DNA of 64,000 nucleotides from Methylophilus rhizosphaerae (GCF_900100975.1 NZ_FNFX01000002.1:310001-374000); one strand, 5' to 3'; positions 47,077-57,099 are shown, counted from the stretch's first letter. Numbers and translations: made by a program. The notes: generated from the sequence alone by a model not told the origin.

Positions 47077-48420
47077 ATGAAATTTAACCCGCGCAATAAC
47101 AAATTTACGGCCATATTCACCAGGGAGATACTGGAAGCCACCCTGCCCTCGGTGCTGCTTATTTGCGTGGCCCTGTTTTTTGCCTATAAATTCATAGACC
47201 CGGCGCCACCGCGCAAGATTGTGATTGCCACCGGTAATACAGACGTTATTTACAATGCGTATGCGGCCATATACGGCGTCTACCTGCAAAAAGAAGGCAT
47301 TACACTGGAAGTACGCCCGACCTCCGGTGACCGGGAAAACCTGAAACTATTGAAAGATCCGGAATCAGATGTGGATATTGCGTTTATCCAGGATGGGGTT
47401 GCGCGCAGCCAGGGTGCGGGCTCCCTGTTGTCATTGGGCAGCCTGTATTACCAGCCGGTATGGATTTTCTGTCGCTGCACAACAGAGCCTGTGCATCTAT
47501 CAGCCCTGAAAGGCAAACGCATAGGCATTGGTTATGCCGGCAATGGTACGCACATGCTGGCAAAGAAACTGCTGACAGAAAGCGGGGTTAATGACGGCAA
47601 TGCCAGGCTGGTCTCGATTGGGGGTGAGGAAGCCGCCAACGCGTTACGGCAAGGCAAACTGGATGTCGCGCTGTTTGTGGATGTTGCCAATTCCGGCCTT
47701 ATCCGCGAGATGATTACCGATAAACACTTGCGCTTGCTGAGCCTGGATACCGCAGAAGCTTTCTCGCGCCAATTCCCGTTCATGCATCACCTGGTGCTGC
47801 CACAAGGCGGCATGGACCTGGCACGCAATATTCCCAGCCACGACGTGCATCTGGTCGCGCCTACGGCCACACTGGTGGTCAAGGATAGCATGCACCCGGC
47901 CCTGGTCTACCTGATGATGAAGGTGATGGCACAAGTACATGCCGGCCCCAGCCTGTTTAACAGCAAGGGAGAGTTCCCGTCCGCCAAGGATACCGACTTC
48001 CCGCTCAGTGCGCAGGCTGTCAACTTTTACAAATCGGGCTTGCCGATTATTGATAAATACCTGCCGTTCTGGGCAGCCACATTTGTGAATCGAACCCTGA
48101 TCGTGATCCTGCCCTTGCTGGCATTATTGATTCCACTGACCAAGATTGTACCTATGATTTATGTCTGGCTGGTCAAACGTAAATTGTTCCGCTACTACGG
48201 CGAACTGCGCTACCTGGACGCACAGCTCAAGGAAATCAAAACAGCGGAAGATGAGCGCCAGTACCTGGAGCAACTGAACGAGATCGAATCGAAAGTCGTC
48301 AATATCAAACTGCCGGTGACTTTCTCCCAATATGCTTACGAACTGCGGACGCATATTGAACTGGTGCGATCACAATTCGCCCATCATAAACAGACATTAT
48401 CCCAGACAGCCGGACAGTGA
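47077..48420 (+). CDS. membrane-anchored TAXI-family solute-binding protein
   Basis: 447 residues. An N-terminal membrane anchor (about 25-42), a periplasmic TAXI (TRAP-associated extracytoplasmic immunogenic) binding domain (about 50-320; IVIATGNTDVIYNAYAAIYG, VDIAFIQDGVARSQG), then a second hydrophobic helix (about 335-365) and a cytoplasmic tail with a coiled-coil feel (about 375-440). No TRAP permease (DctQM) lies nearby, so it may act as a sensor or use a distant permease. ATG at 47041 is possible. Confidence 0.8.
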   Translation: MKFNPRNNKFTAIFTREILEATLPSVLLICVALFFAYKFIDPAPPRKIVIATGNTDVIYNAYAAIYGVYLQKEGITLEVRPTSGDRENLKLLKDPESDVDIAFIQDGVARSQGAGSLLSLGSLYYQPVWIFCRCTTEPVHLSALKGKRIGIGYAGNGTHMLAKKLLTESGVNDGNARLVSIGGEEAANALRQGKLDVALFVDVANSGLIREMITDKHLRLLSLDTAEAFSRQFPFMHHLVLPQGGMDLARNIPSHDVHLVAPTATLVVKDSMHPALVYLMMKVMAQVHAGPSLFNSKGEFPSAKDTDFPLSAQAVNFYKSGLPIIDKYLPFWAATFVNRTLIVILPLLALLIPLTKIVPMIYVWLVKRKLFRYYGELRYLDAQLKEIKTAEDERQYLEQLNEIESKVVNIKLPVTFSQYAYELRTHIELVRSQFAHHKQTLSQTAGQ

Positions 48421-48475
48421 AGATAACGGGGGTTTTGAGACCATCAAAGGCCTGAGCTTTGGATGGTCGGCGTGA

Positions 48476-50146
48476 TTAAGCAGCACTGCTTTTAATGGAT
48501 AGTGGTTGCTGTTGTTCAGCGACCCAGCGCTGCAAGGCATCGGCTTCCAGCGGTTTGGCGAACAGGAATCCTTGCGCAATATCGCAGCCCAGCTGTTTCA
48601 GGAAACTGGCTTGTGCTTCGTTCTCGATGCCTTCCGCAATAATACGGTAATCCAGGCTTTTGCCCAGGCTGACAATCGCCTGGATCACAGCGCCGGCCTT
48701 GTTATGCCCCGGCAGTTCCATCACAAATGAACGGTCCACTTTCAGGTAATCGCCGGGTATATCACGCAGGTAAGACAGGCAGGAATAACCGGTGCCAAAA
48801 TCATCAATGGCCAGTTTGACACCTGCTTCCTTGAGCCTGTGCATCATGCTGGCATTGTGGCCATCATCCTGCACAAACGCACTCTCGGTCAGTTCAATCA
48901 CCAGGCGATGTGGCGGCAGGCCGGTTTCTTCCAGAACATGCAGGATATCTTCCACCAGTGTGCCTGACTTAAGCTGCAAGGCAGAAACGTTGACAGACAC
49001 TTCCATCTGCCCAAGGACAGGGTCATCACGCCATTGCGCTGCCTGGGCACAGGCAGTACGCATCACCCATTTTCCCAACGGGACAATCAGGCCGGTTAAT
49101 TCAGCGACACGGATAAATTTGTCTGGCGAAATAATGCCTTTTTCCGGATGGCGCCAGCGTATCAATGCTTCCACCCCTTTCAGGCGCCCGCTATTAAAGT
49201 CTAGCTGCGGCTGATACACCAGGAAAAACTGGTGCTGCTCCAGTGCAGTTTCAACCTGGCTGGCAAAGTCCATATCGGCCGCAGGCAAAACCACTTGCTC
49301 GCTGGTTTGCCCTTTACGGTAATAAGTGGCCGTCATCGTATAGATGATGGCCAGAATGGAGATAACGACAACCACAGGCAGTGCGCGCAACATGTTATCG
49401 CCAAATTCGACACCGGCCCTGGCCAGCAAAATCGCAAAGAAACTCAGGAACACGATGCTGAAGCGTATCTGCTTGCCATTATCATCCATGATCAGCAAGT
49501 AGCTCATGGGTGGGTGCGACGCATGTTTGGCCAGCAAGCTGAATGCACATAACAATCCACTCAACGTAGTCAGCGGCGACATGATGCCGTAAGGCTGCGC
49601 CACGCCGCAGAAAAAACCCAACAGGGGAATCAGCGGGATCATCACAGCCACATATAGAATCGCCTGGCTGGTTGCCAGCCAGCCCGAACGCTGGAACAGG
49701 TAGGAAGTCGCAATCAGGCAGGCCAGCAGCGCACCGGCCGCATGTTCCAGCACGCGTGAAAAATGATGCGTCTGGCCACTGCTGATCTGCAACAGATGGG
49801 CAGTATCATTAAAATCGGCGGCATACGGTGAGAGCTGCACGACAAACAGACTGACTGTGACCAGCGACATGGTCAGCATGGCCAGGTTGGTATGGCCATT
49901 TTCCAGTAACAGGTTATAACTCACCAGGATAAAGGTCAGGTAGGTCAGCAACTGTGCCAGCCAGACAGTGTTGTCCACATCCAGCAAATAATGCGGAAAG
50001 CCGAGCAAACCGCAGACCATGCCCGCCATCGCCAGGTAATGCGTATTATCCTGTACCTTGCGGACAAGACGATGGCGCATAAACTGGCGCTGGGCGATAT
50101 GTTCGTTGAGTGGCGCAGCTTGCTCGCCAACCCTGGCTTGACTCAT
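48476..50146 (-). CDS. membrane EAL-domain c-di-GMP phosphodiesterase
   Basis: 556 residues. About eight membrane helices (roughly residues 35-280) precede a complete EAL domain (about 295-545) with VEALIRW, NVSALQL, IELTESAF, IDDFGTGYSCLSYL, KVDRSF and AEGIENEAQ, so an active phosphodiesterase is expected. No GGDEF domain. The membrane part may sense a small ligand. AAAGGG seven bases upstream sets the start at 50146; an in-frame GTG lies at 50170. It converges on the TAXI gene. Confidence 0.87.
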   Translation of the reverse strand: MSQARVGEQAAPLNEHIAQRQFMRHRLVRKVQDNTHYLAMAGMVCGLLGFPHYLLDVDNTVWLAQLLTYLTFILVSYNLLLENGHTNLAMLTMSLVTVSLFVVQLSPYAADFNDTAHLLQISSGQTHHFSRVLEHAAGALLACLIATSYLFQRSGWLATSQAILYVAVMIPLIPLLGFFCGVAQPYGIMSPLTTLSGLLCAFSLLAKHASHPPMSYLLIMDDNGKQIRFSIVFLSFFAILLARAGVEFGDNMLRALPVVVVISILAIIYTMTATYYRKGQTSEQVVLPAADMDFASQVETALEQHQFFLVYQPQLDFNSGRLKGVEALIRWRHPEKGIISPDKFIRVAELTGLIVPLGKWVMRTACAQAAQWRDDPVLGQMEVSVNVSALQLKSGTLVEDILHVLEETGLPPHRLVIELTESAFVQDDGHNASMMHRLKEAGVKLAIDDFGTGYSCLSYLRDIPGDYLKVDRSFVMELPGHNKAGAVIQAIVSLGKSLDYRIIAEGIENEAQASFLKQLGCDIAQGFLFAKPLEADALQRWVAEQQQPLSIKSSAA

Positions 50147-50331
50147 TGATAACCCTTTAAACTCAATCACAGCATCGTTTTATGCATGATACATAAAAGC
50201 TGGTCGAGTTATAGCATTTAACCGTACAACCTTGTGTATTTATCGGCTAAAAAAGCGGGTAAATTTAGACCAAATCCACTATACAGATGTAAAAGTGCAT
50301 GCCAGGCGCGCCCAATAGGCAGGATTATGGA

Positions 50332-50610
50332 TTATGCCGCTTCCAATACCCGCTGCATGCCATCCGAACTGTTACGCGTATACACCACTTTGAGGCCACG
50401 TTTGTGGGCCACATGCTTGACCCGGTACATCATGGAATGATTAAGCCAGCCAGTGACCAGGACGATCACATTCACGTTGGCAGGCAGGTCACGCTTGACG
50501 TCTCCCGGTTTCCTGCCAGTCCAGTGATCAATTTTATCGATGCCCTGCGCATGCAAGGCCTGCTTAATGCCCTCGATACGATCACCACCAATTACCAATG
50601 CTTTTGACAT
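50332..50610 (-). CDS. DUF2325 protein
   Basis: 92 residues, a small Rossmann-like domain (ALVIGGDRIEGIKQAL, DHWTGRKPGD, VIVLVTGWLNHSMMYRVKHVA, LKVVYTRN) matching DUF2325. No function is established. It lies 69 bases after sbp on the same strand beyond a terminator. CAGGAGAG precedes the ATG at 50610. Confidence 0.75.
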   Translation of the reverse strand: MSKALVIGGDRIEGIKQALHAQGIDKIDHWTGRKPGDVKRDLPANVNVIVLVTGWLNHSMMYRVKHVAHKRGLKVVYTRNSSDGMQRVLEAA

Positions 50611-50635
50611 CACAAACTCTCCTGTAAGAGAAAAA

Positions 50636-50666
50636 GAAAAAAGGCATCGGGTAAATGCCTTTTTTC
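50636..50666 (-). terminator. intrinsic terminator after sbp
   Basis: AAAGGCAT / ATGCCTTT stem with a seven-base loop and a T-run on the minus strand. Confidence 0.75.
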
Positions 50667-50678
50667 AGGGTTCACAAT

Positions 50679-51686
50679 TTATTTCTGGTAAATCTCGTCA
50701 AATACGCCACCATCGGAGAAGTGGACTTTCTGGGCTTTCTGCCAGCCACCGAACACCTCATCAATGGTAATTAGGTTGATTTTCGGGAACTGCTTTTCAT
50801 ACTTTTTGGCCACAGATTCCAGGGTTGGGCGGTAGTAGTTTTTCGCTGCAATTTCCTGGCCTTCTTCGCTGTACAGGTATTTCAGGTAAGCTTCAGCCAC
50901 CGCCTGTGTGTTGTGGCGCTTCACGTTCTTGTCCACTACGGTCACTGGCGGTTCCGCCAGGATGGATAATGATGGCACGACAATATCAAACTTGTCCGGC
51001 CCCAGTTCCTTCAATGCCAGAAACGCTTCGTTTTCCCAGGCCAGCAACACATCGCCGATACCGCGCTCAACAAAGGTCGTCGTGGATCCACGCGCACCAC
51101 TGTCCAGCACAGGCACATTCTTGAACAGCTTTTTCAGGTACTCTTTGGCTTTGGCATCATCATTGTTGTTCTGCTTCAGCGCATAGGCATACGCCGCCAG
51201 GTAATTCCAGCGCGCACCGCCAGAAGTTTTCGGATTAGGCGTGATCACCGAAGTACCAGGTTTAACCAGGTCGCCCCAGTCCCTGATGTTTTTCGGGTTG
51301 CCTTTGCGCACCAGGAACACAATGGTCGAGGTATAAGGCGAGCTGTTATGTGGCAAGCGTTTTTGCCAGTCTGCCGGGAACAATTTACCTTTGCTGCCTA
51401 CTTCGTCGATATCGTAGGACAAGGCCAGTGTGACCACATCGGCCTGCAAGCCATCAATCACGGCGCGCGCCTGTTTGCCGGAACCGCCATGTGACTGCTT
51501 GATGATCACGTTATCACCGGTTTTGGCTTTCCAGTATTTGGCAAAGACTTCGTTGTAATCCTGGTATAACTCGCGCGTCGGGTCGTAAGACACATTCAGC
51601 AGACTGACATCTGCCGCTGATGCAGCCACTGGCACGGCAAAAGCCACGGCGGCAATCAGGTTGAATAAAATAGCATTAAATTTCAT
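50679..51686 (-). CDS. sbp: periplasmic sulfate-binding protein Sbp
   Basis: 335 residues with a signal peptide ([15 protein letters not shown]). It matches E. coli Sbp rather than Cys[29 protein letters not shown] and [28 protein letters not shown] are the sulfate-type versions. It has no permease of its own here, so it probably feeds CysTWA some 10 kb away. Preceded by a large porin gene 13 bases upstream on the same strand. Confidence 0.92.
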   Translation of the reverse strand: MKFNAILFNLIAAVAFAVPVAASAADVSLLNVSYDPTRELYQDYNEVFAKYWKAKTGDNVIIKQSHGGSGKQARAVIDGLQADVVTLALSYDIDEVGSKGKLFPADWQKRLPHNSSPYTSTIVFLVRKGNPKNIRDWGDLVKPGTSVITPNPKTSGGARWNYLAAYAYALKQNNNDDAKAKEYLKKLFKNVPVLDSGARGSTTTFVERGIGDVLLAWENEAFLALKELGPDKFDIVVPSLSILAEPPVTVVDKNVKRHNTQAVAEAYLKYLYSEEGQEIAAKNYYRPTLESVAKKYEKQFPKINLITIDEVFGGWQKAQKVHFSDGGVFDEIYQK

Positions 51687-51698
51687 GTTGTTCCCCGG

Positions 51699-53399
51699 TT
51701 AAAAACCTAACAAAGTCAGTTCGGTGTAAAAGAAATTGGAGGTATCTGAGCGATCAGCCTGGCCTGCGACTTTCCTTGCAGTCGTCTCGACAAAATCGCC
51801 ACCCCAGAAATGGGCATAACCCAGGTTAAGTGAAGCGTAGTTATTAATCGGGAAGCGAACGCGCAGATCAAATTCCTTACCCAGATCCCTGCCGGCAGCG
51901 CCTGTCACATCTGTCAGGTTGTTACCCGCACTCCAGCGATCAGTCGCATCATCCAGGTGATACCAGCTAAAACCAGTGTCCACTTTTACGTTATTCAGGA
52001 AGGGTACCTTGGGTTCGAACTCGGCGCGGACTTTTGCAGCATGGATATTGTTCATCTGGATATAGTCGTCACTGGACCACGGACGGCCAAAACCGAACAG
52101 GCGATCAAAACCCTGGCTATCCGAGGTATCTGTACCACTCTGAACGTGATCGCCACTGGCAACGCCGTAAGAGCCGCTGAAACGTGGTTTCCATGAGTGA
52201 TTCTTGAAGGTGTAACCCACTTCTGCGTTATAGGCATAGGCATCGTGATCCACAGTGATATAACGCCCGGTTCCTACCGCACCGATAAAGCGCTGTACAT
52301 TGCCCCATTGCTTGTTATAGCTGAAATCGTAGTCCCACTGTGTGCCCGGCAATACGCCATACACACGCAAGCCACCTGTCTGGATCTCTCTATCGACCTG
52401 GGCCTGTGCTTGTCTTAATGCAGTGTAGACACTGCGGTCGCTGTACGAAGTACCGTTGCCGTCATACTCAACTTTGCGGCCATCCTGCTTCAGGTAGAAG
52501 TAGTAAGGTTGCAGCGTGACGTACTCGGACCAGCCGCGCCAGTCGCCGACAATGCCGTAGAAATGCTGGGCGTGATCCACCTGGTCCAGCTGGTTGGCAA
52601 AACGCTGTACCGGTTGTACCGCAAATGCTTCCAGTTGCCAGTCATTTTTCTGCTGACCGATATTGGCACGAATCCCCTGGAAGGTATTGGTGGTGTTACG
52701 CCATTCATTACGGGCAACCAGACGGCGGTCCAGCTCTTCCCAGGCCAGGCGGCCGCCGCGTATCCAGAACGGACGGCTGTTACCCAGATCATCCTTACCA
52801 AAGATACTGTCTTTGTAATGCAACTCCAGATAGGCCTGCAAAAAGTCTGCATGATCAATATCTTTCGGGTCATTGGACAAACGACGGTCAGTGCTGTCGT
52901 TGTAGTCACTGTGGTTACGGCGTGAGTCCTGCACTTCAACCGCAAAACGGAACGGGTCCAGGATATTCTTCAACCCGACATACGCCCGTGTACGCAGCAG
53001 GATAGGATCATCAATGTTTTCCTGGGCGCGTCGGAAGTCATTCTGGCGGTTTTCGTAACGGGCGCGATACTCCAACCCAAGATCCAGCCAGTCCACATCG
53101 GCGAAAGCATCATAATCCTTCAGCCAGGTTTTATTGGCTTGTTTCACATATTTAGGTGGCTCGGTTTCCTTTTGCGTGCCATAGCTGCGGTTCGCAACAT
53201 AATAGCCACTCGCCGCTTTGGCAGCCGCTTTTTCCTCTGCCTTGATTTCTTCCAGGCGTGCTTTTACTTTCTGCTGCTGTTCTGCATCTTCTGCCTGTGT
53301 TCCGGCGGCTGCGGTGACCTCTTCAGCGCCTGCCAGGCCAGTACTAAACCACCACAAACCGGCGGTTGCCAGCGCCAGACTTAATTTTTTTAATTGCAT
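51699..53399 (-). CDS. outer-membrane porin, alginate-export (AlgE)-like
   Basis: 566 residues. Signal peptide, a helical Ala/Glu/Lys-rich periplasmic part with coiled-coil character (about 35-75), then a beta-barrel with many alternating aromatic strands (LGLEYRARYENRQNDF, WIRGGRLAWEELDRRL, ANIGQQKNDWQLEAF) and a C-terminal TELTLLGF ending in Phe. It resembles the alginate-export/AlgE family, but its place directly before sbp suggests passage of sulfated or sulfonated compounds. GGGAGAATAAT fixes the ATG at 53399. Confidence 0.82.
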   Translation of the reverse strand: MQLKKLSLALATAGLWWFSTGLAGAEEVTAAAGTQAEDAEQQQKVKARLEEIKAEEKAAAKAASGYYVANRSYGTQKETEPPKYVKQANKTWLKDYDAFADVDWLDLGLEYRARYENRQNDFRRAQENIDDPILLRTRAYVGLKNILDPFRFAVEVQDSRRNHSDYNDSTDRRLSNDPKDIDHADFLQAYLELHYKDSIFGKDDLGNSRPFWIRGGRLAWEELDRRLVARNEWRNTTNTFQGIRANIGQQKNDWQLEAFAVQPVQRFANQLDQVDHAQHFYGIVGDWRGWSEYVTLQPYYFYLKQDGRKVEYDGNGTSYSDRSVYTALRQAQAQVDREIQTGGLRVYGVLPGTQWDYDFSYNKQWGNVQRFIGAVGTGRYITVDHDAYAYNAEVGYTFKNHSWKPRFSGSYGVASGDHVQSGTDTSDSQGFDRLFGFGRPWSSDDYIQMNNIHAAKVRAEFEPKVPFLNNVKVDTGFSWYHLDDATDRWSAGNNLTDVTGAAGRDLGKEFDLRVRFPINNYASLNLGYAHFWGGDFVETTARKVAGQADRSDTSNFFYTELTLLGF

Positions 53400-53463
53400 A
53401 TTATTCTCCCGTGTGTGTATCACTTCCAGCAACCTGGTCAGTGTTGAATAAATTTAATCCCTA

Positions 53464-53658
53464 TTACTTTTTGGCTTTTACCTGCTGATCGAAGCGGACT
53501 TTTTCGCGCCGCTCTATCTGCGTCACCCGTCCATCATGAATAGTGATTTCAATGGAACCGTAACCGGTATCGTGTTGCACCGCCGAAATGGCAGCGGCAA
53601 CCACGGCCAATACTGCGTCATCAGCTTGCGCTTCCGGTTTGTTTAATACTGTAGACAT
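53464..53658 (-). CDS. YezD/DUF2292-family small protein
   Basis: 64 residues: AVVAAAISAVQHDTGYGSIEITIHDGRVTQIERREKVRF is the single DUF2292 domain, cut here into its two visible halves by the TGYG turn. YezD-like proteins are found beside sulfate and cysteine genes in many bacteria; the biochemical role is unknown. It is the first gene of the minus-strand group YezD-porin-sbp. Confidence 0.72.
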   Translation of the reverse strand: MSTVLNKPEAQADDAVLAVVAAAISAVQHDTGYGSIEITIHDGRVTQIERREKVRFDQQVKAKK

Positions 53659-53824
53659 GATGCCCCTCGCTGCAGTGAATGAACGGCATTATTTCAGACT
53701 ATTAATATTTAAAAAAATAATTATTTATTATTTTTATATATCTATAAATTATATAAAGAGAGGAAAGAAAGGCCCTGCGCGAGGGCAGGATACAATTTGC
53801 CTGCGCTGACTGCACAGCAAAATA
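53659..53824. promoter_or_regulatory. AT-rich upstream region of the YezD-porin-sbp group
   Basis: About 165 bases with a nearly pure A/T tract (53700-53760). A CGGCA-TATTT word followed by an A/T tract also occurs upstream of cysP (42864 onward), which may mark a common sulfur-control element. Confidence 0.4.
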
Positions 53825-53848
53825 AAAAGCCCGCATAAGCGGGCTTTT
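53825..53848. terminator. bidirectional intrinsic terminator after the porin gene
   Basis: GCCCGC, loop ATAA, GCGGGC, with A-run and T-run; lies 61 bases past the stop of the porin at 53909. Confidence 0.8.
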
Positions 53849-53908
53849 GAGGTGCGGCGAAACCGCGATCGTTATTGCTTTTGGTAACTCTTGCTGGAAC
53901 TTGCTTAC

Positions 53909-55303
53909 CTAGAATTTGTAAGTCACGTCCATTTGGTACAGATCATACTTATCCAGGTTCAGGTTAACATCGTAATTAGAACCTATCGCAGCCAGGTCGC
54001 TGTTCTTGCGTTTGGCATGCCCGGCGGCAAAGTTGATGAATACGTTGTCACGGAACAGGTATTCAGCCTTGAACACGATACCTTTCATGTTGACGCGTGA
54101 GTCCATAAAGTCGGAATCAACCGCATTTTGATCCAGTGCATACACACCTACGTCCTGGTACCAGATTCTGGCAGACCAGTCGCCTTTTTGCGGCGCTTTA
54201 CCCTGTTGCATACCCAGGCCTACACCCAACATCCAGGCTTTGTCATCATTGCCCGCGGCACGCAGGGCAGCTGCATTCGCACCTGCATTTGCCACCGCCG
54301 CATCGAAGCGATCATCACCATCCAGGTTTGTGACATAATCACCGAAGACATTCAGCTTCATATTGTTAGCCAGTTTGAACCCCAGTTCGGCTGGGATTTC
54401 GATAGTGCGCAGATCGTTGGTTGCAAAAGCATTTGCCCCTACAACTGCGCCCCCTCCAGAAGCAGTACCCAAACCAGGTGTAAATGTGCTGGCACCTGAA
54501 GTATGACGGTTCGTGTATTTGGTGAAGGTCAACGCTGCTTTGGCAGAAACAGTGTCGGTGATATCAAACTTTGCACCACCCTGGAAAGCCAGAATGTTAT
54601 TGGTTGCACGGTCAGCAGTGTTATCACTGAAGTCCTGGCGATCACCACGATATTGCGACTGGACAAAATTACCGAACCAGTTAATGTTACCGGTCTTGAA
54701 ATCTACTTTTTCAACCAGGCCTTCAAGCGTCAAATCCGCATCCCAGACCATGGCAGTGGTGTATAAAGGGTTTGCCATACGGCCAGCTTCCAGTTTCAGC
54801 CAGTCTGTGGCAGACCAGCCTAACATGGCACGCTTGACATACACTGTTTCCTTGGTGTTTTCACCGTTATTGCCGCTACCGAATGTGGCGTTGTCTGAAC
54901 GACCACGCACACCCATGGACAAGGCGATATCAGAATACCAGTCATTAGCCTCTGTTTTCACACCCAATACCAGCTTATAACGCCCGCGAGTACGTGTTTC
55001 ATCCACATCAGCAGTATCCTCACCTGAACGACGCTCGTAACGGGCACGCATATCACCGTACACGGTTGCGTTATCAATAAAGCTGGCTACTTTAACTTTG
55101 TTTTTGCTTGCTTTTTTATCAGCTTCGACTTCATTGGTACGCCCCTTCGTCAACAACGCACCTTCTTCTTCAGTTAATACGCCTTTGGAAATCAGCGCTT
55201 GTACCAGATCAACCGTTGAGTCGGCAACAGCATAAGACGACATGCCAGAGAACAGGCTACCTGCCATTGTAGCGAGTACGATGTGACGCAATTTTGAGTT
55301 CAT
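53909..55303 (-). CDS. putative outer-membrane porin (Porin_5 type), Pho-box controlled
   Basis: 464 residues. Signal peptide (LATMAGSLFSGMSSYAVA), a short N-terminal helical segment (VDLVQALISKGVLTEEEGALL) typical of the putative-porin family, then a beta-barrel with YGDMRARYERRSGE and C-terminal YDLYQMDVTYKF ending in Phe. A canonical Pho box lies 62 bases upstream of its start, so phosphate-starvation induction is likely. Strand opposite to nothing nearby; followed by a strong terminator. Confidence 0.85.
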   Translation of the reverse strand: MNSKLRHIVLATMAGSLFSGMSSYAVADSTVDLVQALISKGVLTEEEGALLTKGRTNEVEADKKASKNKVKVASFIDNATVYGDMRARYERRSGEDTADVDETRTRGRYKLVLGVKTEANDWYSDIALSMGVRGRSDNATFGSGNNGENTKETVYVKRAMLGWSATDWLKLEAGRMANPLYTTAMVWDADLTLEGLVEKVDFKTGNINWFGNFVQSQYRGDRQDFSDNTADRATNNILAFQGGAKFDITDTVSAKAALTFTKYTNRHTSGASTFTPGLGTASGGGAVVGANAFATNDLRTIEIPAELGFKLANNMKLNVFGDYVTNLDGDDRFDAAVANAGANAAALRAAGNDDKAWMLGVGLGMQQGKAPQKGDWSARIWYQDVGVYALDQNAVDSDFMDSRVNMKGIVFKAEYLFRDNVFINFAAGHAKRKNSDLAAIGSNYDVNLNLDKYDLYQMDVTYKF

Positions 55304-55364
55304 ATTTTTTCCCTAATTGAAAATCTATTTATTGGTAGAGCGGGTCGTATTTTGAGCAATCAAT

Positions 55365-55382
55365 ATGACAAATTGATGACAG
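55365..55382 (-). promoter_or_regulatory. Pho box upstream of the porin
   Basis: CTGTCATCAATTTGTCAT on the minus strand: two 7-bp CTGTCAT-like repeats 11 bases apart, as PhoB requires. CAAAAT (55349-55354) follows after ten bases as a -10 box, the normal Pho promoter geometry. Confidence 0.75.
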
Positions 55383-55436
55383 GAATATGTTTTTTGGCAG
55401 CGCGGGCAAAGAAATGCCCACCCAGATGGCAGACGT

Positions 55437-55463
55437 AAAAAAACCACCCGAAGGTGGTTTTTT
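55437..55463 (-). terminator. intrinsic terminator after lysS
   Basis: ACCACC, loop CGAA, GGTGGT, with long A- and T-runs on either side; 18 bases past the lysS stop. Confidence 0.85.
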
Positions 55464-55480
55464 ATGAGGAAAATCATGCG

Positions 55481-57025
55481 CTATTGTTCGGCTCGCATAT
55501 GCGGGAACAGGATCACATCACGGATACTGGGGCTATCAGTAATCAGCATTACCAGGCGGTCTATGCCGATACCACAACCGCCGGTTGGCGGCATGCCGTA
55601 CTCCAGCGCACGGATAAAGTCAGCATCGTAGTACATGGCTTCCTGGTCACCGGCTTCCTTGGCTTTAACCTGTGCCTGGAAACGTGCAGCCTGGTCTTCG
55701 GCGTCATTCAGTTCACTGAAACCATTGGCCATTTCACGGCCAGTGATAAACAGCTCGAAACGCTCGGTAATCTCTGGCTGTTTATCCGAAGCACGCGCCA
55801 GCGGGGAGACTTCCACCGGGTAATCAATAATATAGGTAGGTTGCCAGAGCTGGCTTTCTGCGGTTTCTTCAAACAGCGATAGCTGCAATGCGCCCAACCC
55901 GGCATGATCAAATGCCTTGACGCCGAATTTGAGCAATTCTTTGCGCAGGAAATCTGCATCATTGAGTTGCTCCAGCGTGTACTGCGGCGCATATTTCCGG
56001 ATGGCGCCGATAATAGTGAGGCGCTCAAACGGTTTGCTTAAATCGACCTCTTTGCCGGCATAGCTGAGAACGGCTGTGCCTTTTGCCGCAATGGCCGCCG
56101 CGCGGATACATTGCTCGGTGAAATCCATCAACCATCGATAGTCGGTATAGGCCGCATAGAATTCCATCATGGTGAATTCAGGATTGTGGCGTACGCTCAG
56201 GCCTTCGTTACGGAAGTTACGGTTGATTTCAAACACGCGCTCAAAACCACCGACAATCAGGCGCTTTAAATAGAGTTCAGGCGCAATACGCATAAACATC
56301 TGCATATCCAGCGCATTGTGGTGCGTGATAAACGGTTTGGCTGAGGCGCCACCCGGAATCGGGTGCAGCATGGGCGTTTCCACTTCCAGGAACTCATGGC
56401 TATTCATGAACTGGCGGATCGCCGTCACCACGTTGGAGCGGGCGCGGAACGTCTCGCGGGTTTCTTCAGAAGTAATCAGGTCCACATAGCGCTGGCGATA
56501 TTTGATTTCCTGGTCTTGCAGGCCATGAAACTTCTCCGGCAACGGGCGCAGGGATTTGGTCAGCAAACGCAGTTCAGTCACATGGACAGACAATTCACCG
56601 GTGCGGGTTTTAAACAGGCGGCCACGTGCGCCCAGGATGTCGCCCATATCCCAGTGCTTGAAGCTGTCATACAGGGCTTCGCCAATTTCATCGCGCGCAA
56701 TATACAGCTGGATGCGGCCGCTGGCATCCTGGATGGTGGCAAAACTGGCTTTCCCCATCACGCGCTTGAGCATCATGCGACCGGCGACCACCACCGGGAT
56801 TTCCTGCGGATCGAGTGATTCCTTATCGGTTTCCGCGTAAGTGGTTTGCAAGTCGGCTGCCTTGTGCTCGGGCTTGAAATCATTAGGGAACACCGCCGCC
56901 TGGTTCACCGCGGCCTGCTCGCGCATCAGGCGCAGCTTTTCACGACGCTCGGCGATCACATGATTTTCGTCCATTGCCGCATCTGTGGCTGCCGAGGAGG
57001 ATGGATTAGATTGTTCTGCTGTCAT
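55481..57025 (-). CDS. lysS: lysyl-tRNA synthetase, class II
   Basis: 514 residues. N-terminal OB-fold anticodon domain (about 65-160) and class II catalytic core: [20 protein letters not shown] (motif 2), and [15 protein letters not shown] (motif 3). Charges tRNA-Lys. The N-terminal 25 residues are Ser/Ala-rich. Typical length. Confidence 0.96.
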   Translation of the reverse strand: MTAEQSNPSSSAATDAAMDENHVIAERREKLRLMREQAAVNQAAVFPNDFKPEHKAADLQTTYAETDKESLDPQEIPVVVAGRMMLKRVMGKASFATIQDASGRIQLYIARDEIGEALYDSFKHWDMGDILGARGRLFKTRTGELSVHVTELRLLTKSLRPLPEKFHGLQDQEIKYRQRYVDLITSEETRETFRARSNVVTAIRQFMNSHEFLEVETPMLHPIPGGASAKPFITHHNALDMQMFMRIAPELYLKRLIVGGFERVFEINRNFRNEGLSVRHNPEFTMMEFYAAYTDYRWLMDFTEQCIRAAAIAAKGTAVLSYAGKEVDLSKPFERLTIIGAIRKYAPQYTLEQLNDADFLRKELLKFGVKAFDHAGLGALQLSLFEETAESQLWQPTYIIDYPVEVSPLARASDKQPEITERFELFITGREMANGFSELNDAEDQAARFQAQVKAKEAGDQEAMYYDADFIRALEYGMPPTGGCGIGIDRLVMLITDSPSIRDVILFPHMRAEQ

Positions 57026-57099
57026 AATTGTCCGGCTTTCAGCCTGCGTAATCGTAAAACCGCTTATTTTAACATTGTTGCCGTTGAATACGTAGGCAT

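Noticed and set aside
48439-48468. Inverted repeat GACCATC / GATGGTC between the convergent TAXI and EAL genes
   Set aside because: Well placed for a terminator but with no T-run on either side and a long, imperfect loop.
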